DNA from: Chara braunii | Taxonomy: Eukaryota > Streptophyta > Charophyceae > Charales > Characeae | Direction of reading: 5' to 3' | NCBI GenBank assembly: GCA_003427395.1 | Contig: BFEA01000155.1 | Location: forward strand, 2,628,481-2,674,806 | Length of the DNA stretch: 46,326 nucleotides | In this document: one piece after another, positions 41,018 through 46,326 of the stretch | How positions within the stretch are numbered: position 1 is the first letter of the stretch | Layout of the letters: every line of letters begins with the position of its first letter | Made by a program: the position numbers and the translations under genes | Notes under the pieces: generated by a model | Told to the model about the DNA's origin: nothing | The model's database searches: none | What the model saw: only the letters and a program-made list of their open reading frames with translations

Positions 41018-41494
41018 AAATTGCATCTGTACCCCATTTAAAGATGGGAATTACCTCCTAATATCTAGTCCCAGCGGCCAACTTGCATTTATACCCCAAC
41101 CCTGTCCAACTTAAGGTAATTCTACTCTTTTTTTAAAATAATTTAAGGTAAAATACCCTACTCCCCTGCGCCAAATTATATGTGTACCCACTTCCACAGG
41201 CCCTTGGTTGGGAAGCACAAAATTATGGTCATGCCTCCAGAAACCTGGCAGGAAAAAATAAAATTGGGTATGCACAAAATTAGCCGGGGCATGTACATAA
41301 CTTGAGCATTCGGATAGCGGGGTATAACTGCAATTTGGTGGGGTATCAACCTTGGCCCACCTTGGGTCCGGGTATGCAAATAATTTGCACAAGCCATTTC
41401 CGGGGTATAGATGCAAGTTGGACGCTGGGACTGGGTATATAAAGGGTACTATTCCCATGTTTCAATGGGGTACAAAATTACAAATGCAATTTGG
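41018..41494. mobile_element. Long inverted-repeat element, about 480 bp
   Basis: The left arm (about 41018-41098) and right arm (about 41400-41494) pair through AATTGCAT, TACCCCATT, ATGGGAAT, GTCCCAGCG, CCAACTTGCAT and TATACCCC, with some mismatches. The interior holds further GGGGTATA...TGCAA motifs. There is no coding capacity and no clear target duplication. Confidence 0.7.
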
Positions 41495-41744
41495 ACCCCC
41501 CCCCCAAAAAAAGGGTGCAAAGGTTGGAACCTCCTTTTCTTTTCCCTTTCGAACTTTATTTTTCCCCTTTATTTTCTTTTTTTTCCCCTTGTATTTTTTT
41601 TTCCCTATTCTTGATTTCTTTTTTCCGTCTTTTCCATCCAACCTTTTTTTTTCTTTTCCTTTTTCTTTTTGTATCATCTCAGTTTATCTGTCTCGTCCAT
41701 TTCCTTTTTCACTTTCTGCTGTGTACAGCGCAACGTATTCCCCA

Positions 41745-41808
<64 letters not shown>

Positions 41809-42006
41809 CCCTTTTTTTTTTTTTTTTTTTTTTGTAGTATTCCCCACGTTTGTCTGCTGTCGAGCGAGAAGTGCCTAGTATAAATTAGACCGACCTTCTG
41901 GGTATTTTTTAAATATTAAAAATGAATTAAAAAAAAAAAGAGAGTCCCTATAGACTCGTCTTCGGCTTACATCTTCAAAAACAAAACCCCAAAAAACTGC
42001 TTACGT
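41495..42006. other. Pyrimidine-rich tract with long T runs
   Basis: Between 41530 and 41835 the plus strand is almost only C and T. Runs of about 55 T (41748-41802) and over 20 T follow. Frames here give Phe-rich peptides and are not genes. Confidence 0.7.
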
Positions 42007-42167
42007 CTGGGCTACCGACCGGTCCACCCGGGGTCAGCTTCGTTGCCCGGGCGGGCGGCCGGGCAAGGGCAAGAGAATTTGTTCCAGCAAAAAGAAAAGG
42101 AAAAAAAAACTATGTCACATCGAAATTCTTTACCAAATTAAGAATAAAAGAATCATATATATATATC
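42007..42167. mobile_element. Degenerate hAT-like MITE fragment
   Basis: It begins CTGGGCTACCGACC, near the family end CTAGGCTACCAG, and contains the complement of the conserved core (CACATCGAAATTCTTTACCA). It is interrupted on its right by the hAT element at 42176. Confidence 0.5.
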
Positions 42168-42175
42168 ATCACATG

Positions 42176-42864
42176 CAGGGTTACCAGCCCGTAGGTAGAC
42201 CTCCGTACGTACGGGCGTTTGGGGTCCCGTACGGGGTCGTGTTCGGACCCCGTACCCCCCGTACGTGAACCCGACCCCGACGGCGTTCGGGCCCCGCCAA
42301 AAATTATTTCGGGGCCTAAAAATAATTGTTTTTTTCTGATTTTTTTTTTGTGAGTTCTCTATGACGCCTATTAATTTTCAAGTCATTTGGCTCAGCCAAA
42401 TAAGGATTAAAAATCGCCAAAGATGGCGGTGTCAAAACGTGCTTGCCCACGTTTTTTCTCACTTTTTACTTTTTGTTTTCACTTTAGTTCGGGGTCTAAA
42501 CAATTTTATTATTTTTTGAAACTTTTTTAGTGTGTTTTGCATTATGTGAAGTACACATATCTAAATTTTCAGGGCATTTAGCTATTCAAAAAAAAAAATG
42601 AAAAATCGCCAAAGATGGCGGTGTCGAAAACATGCTCGCGAACTCACTAAATTTAATTCTTTTTTATTTTTTGTTATTTTTATTATTAGTATTTGTTTTT
42701 CGTAATTTATTTTTATTTCAAATCTTGCAAGGAATTTGGATGTAATGCTCAGGCAAATCTTGTTTAGTTTATTTTTCTTCAAAACATATCTTTTTTTAAG
42801 ATTTTTTTAATTTTTTTGATTTTTTTTTTTTTTTTTTTTTGGGTCTGCGTTCGGCCCGAACGGC

Positions 42865-42905
<41 letters not shown>

Positions 42906-42936
42906 GTTCGGCCCGTCCCGAATGCCGGTTACCCTG
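42176..42936. mobile_element. Non-autonomous hAT transposon, 761 bp, exact 8-bp TSD
   Basis: The left end CAGGGTTACCAGC and the complement of the right end CAGGGTAACCGGC match at 11 of 13 bases, and CAGGG is a classical hAT terminus. ATCACATG flanks it at 42168-42175 and 42937-42944. Inside, a GCCAAAGATGGCGGTGTC motif occurs twice, about 190 bases apart. A CGTACGGGG-rich region lies at the left, and (CGGGCT)n at about 42864-42905. The 42720-42800 part resembles the core of the CTAGGCTACCAG family, linking the two. Confidence 0.85.
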
Positions 42937-42961
42937 ATCACATGAATATATATATAAATAT

Positions 42962-43227
42962 CTAGGCTACCAGCGGGCAGCCCGGCCGTGCAAGGACCAG
43001 GGAAGGTCCAAGCCGAAAAAAAAAAAAAAAAAACCGAAAAAAAGACTATGTTATGCAGAAAAATAAACTGAACCACTTTTGCCTCAGAGTCATATCAAAA
43101 TTCTTAACCAAATTTAAAATAAAAATTTGAATAAAAATATATATATATATATTTTTTTATTTTTATTTTTTTTTATTTCCTTTTTGCCAGGCCCGGCAAG
43201 TGGACCCGGGCTACTCTGGTAGCCTAG
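42962..43227. mobile_element. hAT-like MITE, inverted orientation, 266 bp
   Basis: Ends CTAGGCTACCAG and CTGGTAGCCTAG are perfect. The interior is the reverse complement of the 40652 copy. Flanks are AT repeats, so no clean 8-bp duplication can be read. A remnant of another copy (GGCCGGGCCACTCTGGCC) follows at about 43249. Confidence 0.8.
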
Positions 43228-43375
43228 ATTATATATACATATATTTTTTTGGCCGGGCCACTCTGGCCTTGGCGGCGAACTAAGAATGCGAGTCACAAAA
43301 AAAAGGCATGTCACACTCCCCAACGGTAGCTTTCGCTAACGGTAGTTTTGCTAACGGTAGCTTGTGGCATCTCCT

Positions 43376-43545
43376 GGGGCGAGGTCCCACTAGGAAAAAG
43401 GGCTGGATTTAACGCCTGAATCTGGACGTTTTCATTGACAAGGGCAGAACATCGAGACCGATCTGCTTTTCTGCATCTCTGCATTAAACACATCCAGATT
43501 CAGACGCTTAATTCAATCGGCTTTGCGAGTGGGACCTCGGCCCTG
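43376..43545. mobile_element. Foldback MITE with ~55-bp arms
   Basis: Inverted arms contain GAGGTCCCACT, GATT/GGATTTAA-like sequence and CTGAATCTGGA. The arms and the MITE at 35490 share CCCACT...GAATCTGGAC, so they are related. No target duplication is evident. Confidence 0.6.
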
Positions 43546-43663
43546 ATGATAGTTGGGAGACAAAACCCGGCGAAGAAAAAATTATCCTCAAAAAAATGGG
43601 GAAAAATGAATAACAACAGGAAAGAAAACGAAAGAAAGGGGAAGAAAGAGGGGAAACCAGAAG

Positions 43664-43696
<33 letters not shown>

Positions 43697-44029
43697 AGGG
43701 GGGAAAAAAAAGAGAAACAAAAAGGTAGCCCTAACACGATCTGAAAATGGAAAAAAAAAAAAAAACAAAAAAAAAACAGATGGAACCTTCCACCCGCTGA
43801 TCAACGGCTCGAGTCGAGAGCCATTCATCACAACCTACGGCTGAAAATAAGTGCCCTCGTTGCAACAAAAAAAAAAAAACAGGCAAAAAAAAGGACCTCG
43901 CTCAATTATTTTGCAGAGCCAGAAAAAAAAAAAAAAAAAAAAAAAAGGAGCTCGTCGCATCTTCGTCATCATTACGCTCAATTCGCTTACGCATTACCTT
44001 GTTACTTTTCTTTTTTTTCTTTTTTTTTC
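43546..44029. other. A-rich low complexity; no gene
   Basis: Long A runs at about 43666-43694, 43751-43780 and 43924-43946, with AGG-rich spacers. Lysine-rich frames are translations of these runs. Confidence 0.6.
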
Positions 44030-44140
44030 CCCAAATGTGGACCATTTCTCGATTTATGCGTCTCATCCTTGCGCAGGGCCCGTGCTAATCTTCTCTGTAT
44101 CGTTCTCGTTCCAAATTTAACGGATGTCCCGATTGCCGTA
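44030..44140 (-). pseudogene. U6 snRNA retropseudogene with A-rich tail
   Basis: The minus strand reads GGGACATCCGTTAAATTTGG, then ACGATACAGAGAAGATTAGC. It continues with CCTGCGCAAGGATGAGACGC and ATAAATCGAGAAATGGTCC. The catalytic ACAGAGA box is intact. Differences from plant U6 include a short insertion before ACGATACAGAG and a corrupted 5' stem-loop. The 3' end runs into an A-rich tail instead of a T-run terminator, so it is probably a retroposed copy. I see no upstream TATA plus USE promoter. Confidence 0.8.
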
Positions 44141-44293
44141 CTTCCTTCTCATAAAAATTAAAAAAAATAAAAAAAATTAAAAAAATTCGGTAAACTCTTT
44201 TTGGATTAATACAGTATGTGATCTTCACGACACTCTGAATTTGAAATAGTTCCCTCCTGATCGGGTCGGCATTCCATCACAAAATGGCATACA

Positions 44294-44375
<82 letters not shown>

Positions 44376-44487
44376 CCCCCCGACCGACCGCTCTCTCTAA
44401 TGTATGGAGACATCAAGTACAGGTACATACAAACAGTCATGCCTTTATCTCGTGGAGTTGCGTATAGCGAACACGACAACACACGTA

Positions 44488-44522
<35 letters not shown>

Positions 44523-44820
44523 ACTTTCTTTTATAACATTTTTTTTCATGTGTGTGGGGAGGAGGGGGAGTGAACCGAGCATGATGGTAAGCTCTTGGCA
44601 GATCCAATTAACACAAGAACGGTGGACACAAAAACCGACAATCAATCTCCGATTTTTTGGTAATCGAATCCAATCAGAAAAATGACAGTCATGTCAACCA
44701 ATCCATCAATCAAATCAATTTCAAGCTGCACCGCACTCAATTGCTCCATCACTCGGAAAAAGAAAAAGAAAAAGAAAAAAGAAAAAAAAACTTACATCCT
44801 TGGGATGTTCCAAAACTTAC
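44141..44820. other. Intergenic or intron; TC microsatellites
   Basis: Two (TC)n tracts lie at about 44299-44370 and 44492-44520. If the exon at 44821-44964 is real, this region is its downstream intron on the minus strand. No second exon was recognised. Confidence 0.5.
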
Positions 44821-44964
44821 GTCGTTTCTCGCTGGTCCATGACCGACTGCCACGTCATCCAGACTGGATATTTCTGCCACGTCGACCGCCACATAGGCAT
44901 CCTCATCGCCACCAGCCGCCGTTCCCATCCCGACCCCAACCGGCGACTCCTCCCTCCCGTCCAT
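44821..44964 (-). CDS. Possible first coding exon of an unknown gene
   Basis: An ATG at 44964 in good context (GATATGG) opens 48 codons with balanced composition (MDGREESPVGVGMG...GGDEDAYVAVDVAEISSLDD). The reading frame ends in phase at a near-ideal donor, CGAC|GTAAGT, at 44820. The peptide is acidic, with no signal peptide or domain I recognise. The upstream region (about 45000-46200 on this strand) carries CCT repeats and several CACGTG motifs. A microsatellite-rich stretch follows the donor, and no downstream exon was found, so the call rests on codon-like composition and the splice site only. Confidence 0.35.
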
Positions 44965-45161
44965 ATCTCCCGTCACAACGATCTTCCCCACGCCCCCCTA
45001 CCACCTCCTCCTCCTCCTCCTCCTCCTCTCCTGTCCCCCTCTCCTCCCTCCCCCCCCCACACACACGCAAGTACCTGCCGCTCGGTTGCTGCGCGCCAAA
45101 TCCAATCCGCTCAGTCCTACAGCATATACGAAGTCTTCCACGTCAGCTTTTCGCTCTCTGA

Positions 45162-45356
45162 CACCAGCGTTTGACACGTGTACTCCTCCAGCATTTGACA
45201 CGTGTACTCCAGCATTTGACACGTCTACTCCTCCAGCATTTGACACGTGTACTCCTCCAACGTTCGACACGTCTACTCCTCCAGCATTTGACACGTCTAC
45301 TCCGCCAGCATTTGACACGTGTACTCCTCCAGCTTTGACACGTAAGACTCTCCAGC
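45162..45356. repeat. 24-bp minisatellite with ACACGTGT motifs
   Basis: About eight units of GACACGTGTACTCCTCCAGCATTT-like sequence occur; one is shortened to 15 bp and the last ones are diverged. Because the period is a multiple of three, frames on both strands give octapeptide repeats (FDTCTPPA-like on plus). Units alternate between CACGTGT and CACGTCT. CACGTG is the G-box core of plant bZIP and bHLH sites. Confidence 0.85.
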
Positions 45357-45660
45357 GTTCGATTACCACCGATTGAACGCGCGCGCGCGCGCACACGTCC
45401 AAGATCAGGCTTTGCAACGGGTTTCCTCTTTTTTTGTGAGTTCCGTTTTTCCTTTTCCGCTTTCGCTTTCGTTTCCGTCGGAGGGCGCCGGAGGAAGACG
45501 GAGGCGACAAGGTCCACGAGGGAGGAGGAAGGAGGGAGGAGGAGGGAAGAAGAGGAGGAAGGGAAGAGGAAGGGAGGAGGAGAAGGAGCGGGGGTATTAG
45601 TTAGCTCGCCCCACGACGAGAGCGCCAAGCAGTAATCCCATTAATACTCGAAAATGAAAA
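45357..45660. other. GA-rich low complexity; no gene
   Basis: A short alternating CG run occurs at about 45378-45392 and a GGA-rich tract at 45500-45590. No domain is seen in any frame. Confidence 0.5.
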
Positions 45661-45667
45661 TTTGCGA

Positions 45668-45828
45668 AAACTCCCTGCCTCGACTACCGGTAGTAGTCGG
45701 GACCCCAACAGTCCCTCTTCCTGATTGGGATCGAACTCTCATCATCGCTCGTTCTCGACTCGCTTACTAATCCTACTCCCTGCCTCGACTAGTAATCGGG
45801 ACCCCAACAGTGCCTCTTCCGTTTTCCC
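45668..45828. repeat. Direct repeat of ~50 bp, 104 bp apart
   Basis: ACTCCCTGCCTCGACTA, TCGGGACCCCAACAGT and CCTCTTCC recur in the same order at about 45670 and 45774. A B-box-like GGGATCGAACTC lies between them, but no A box was found. Confidence 0.65.
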
Positions 45829-46031
45829 TTTTTTTTTAATATTAGTCAGAGAGCGAAATAACGTCATTCACTCCATCTACCTAAGTCGACAGCTTCAGGT
45901 TGTTTTTTGTTTTTTTTTTGACAGGCCCGTAAAATGGAAAATTCCACCTAGTTTGCGTTCATACGTGAGCAGGCGGTTGATTTGACAACGTGGAAATCCA
46001 ATTGCGTTGCCACGTGGACAACGGTATCCGT

Positions 46032-46177
46032 ATCGAGATGGGCTGACACGTGGACATCGGGATGCCTATCAGGATGCGCTGCCAGGTAAACAACATACTC
46101 CAATCCCGTCCTCCTGTGCTGGACACCCACACCCACACCCTATCGAGATGGGCTGACACGTGGACATCGAGATGCCT
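46032..46177. repeat. Direct repeat of ~38 bp with G-box core
   Basis: TATCGAGATGGGCTGACACG followed by TGGACATCGGGATGCCT occurs at 46032-46068 and, with one change, at 46140-46176. A related GCCACGTGGACAACG lies at 46008. Each holds CACGTG. They are upstream of the exon proposed at 44821-44964. Confidence 0.7.
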
Positions 46178-46326
46178 CTCGGCGGATGAGCTTTCGCCGA
46201 CTTGCCCCTTGTCGCCGCGTGTTATTACATCAACATCCTACTCCCCGCCAAAGAAACAAAAACAGGTAAAAAAAAAAAAAAAAAAAAAAAAGAAAAATTT
46301 GACCCCCAAACCCTAATTTCAGTTTT

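Noticed and set aside
41352-41883. Phe-rich frames over the T tracts
   Set aside because: They are simple translations of T runs.
44998-45510. 170-residue minus-strand frame with octapeptide repeats
   Set aside because: The repeats arise because the 24-bp minisatellite period is a multiple of three; both strands give such frames. No independent coding evidence.

Overview
The window is eukaryotic nuclear DNA, almost certainly from a land plant or a streptophyte (charophyte-type) alga. The evidence is a plant-style RING-CH protein exon, a chromodomain Ty3/gypsy element primed by an initiator-Met-like tRNA, a PIF/Harbinger transposon with its Myb/SANT partner, U6 snRNA-derived sequences of plant type, and abundant microsatellites. 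Repeat style and the Harbinger proteins made me think of Chara braunii, but that is an inference. Almost everything here is repetitive; host genes are few and fragmentary.

Layout. 1-3300: two minus-strand exons of a RING-CH E3 ligase gene, with a nested pair of hAT-like non-autonomous transposons in the intron between them. 3778-22598: a Ty3/gypsy chromovirus on the minus strand in the order LTR-internal-LTR-internal-LTR. The whole block is bounded by a 5-bp repeat GGGGC; both internal regions are decayed and share lesions. Single N characters at 9341, 13798 and 22391 mark assembly joins, and 932 bp are exactly repeated across the first of them. 22599-28030: mostly non-coding, with a TA-flanked MITE, a tRNA-derived SINE-like copy, a diverged tandem duplication and a hairpin element. 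28031-37200: a degenerate GTTACCATC-type minisatellite. Into it have inserted a structurally complete 6.9-kb PIF/Harbinger element (28207-35125, TSD TTA, 42-bp TIRs), a small TAA-flanked MITE, a foldback element and U6-derived sequences. 36200-40300: short tandem arrays, more copies of the TA MITE and the SINE, and GA-rich satellite units. 40640-43550: a cluster of hAT-like elements, two of them with exact 8-bp target duplications, and two foldback elements. 44030-44140: a U6 retropseudogene. 44821-46200: a possible first exon of a minus-strand gene, whose upstream region carries CACGTG-rich minisatellites.

How the parts relate. The Harbinger transposase and the Myb-like protein form the usual two-component PIF/Harbinger system, but here both carry disabling mutations. 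The small TWA-flanked MITE may have been moved by a relative of it. The gypsy gag and pol frames meet at a G GGA AAG heptamer directly before the gag stop, which suggests -1 frameshift expression of pol. No system with a clearly new biochemical function was identified. The most unusual content is the transposon-rich minisatellite locus with U6-derived repeats, the tandem chromovirus, and the short-element families delimited here by exact target-site duplications.
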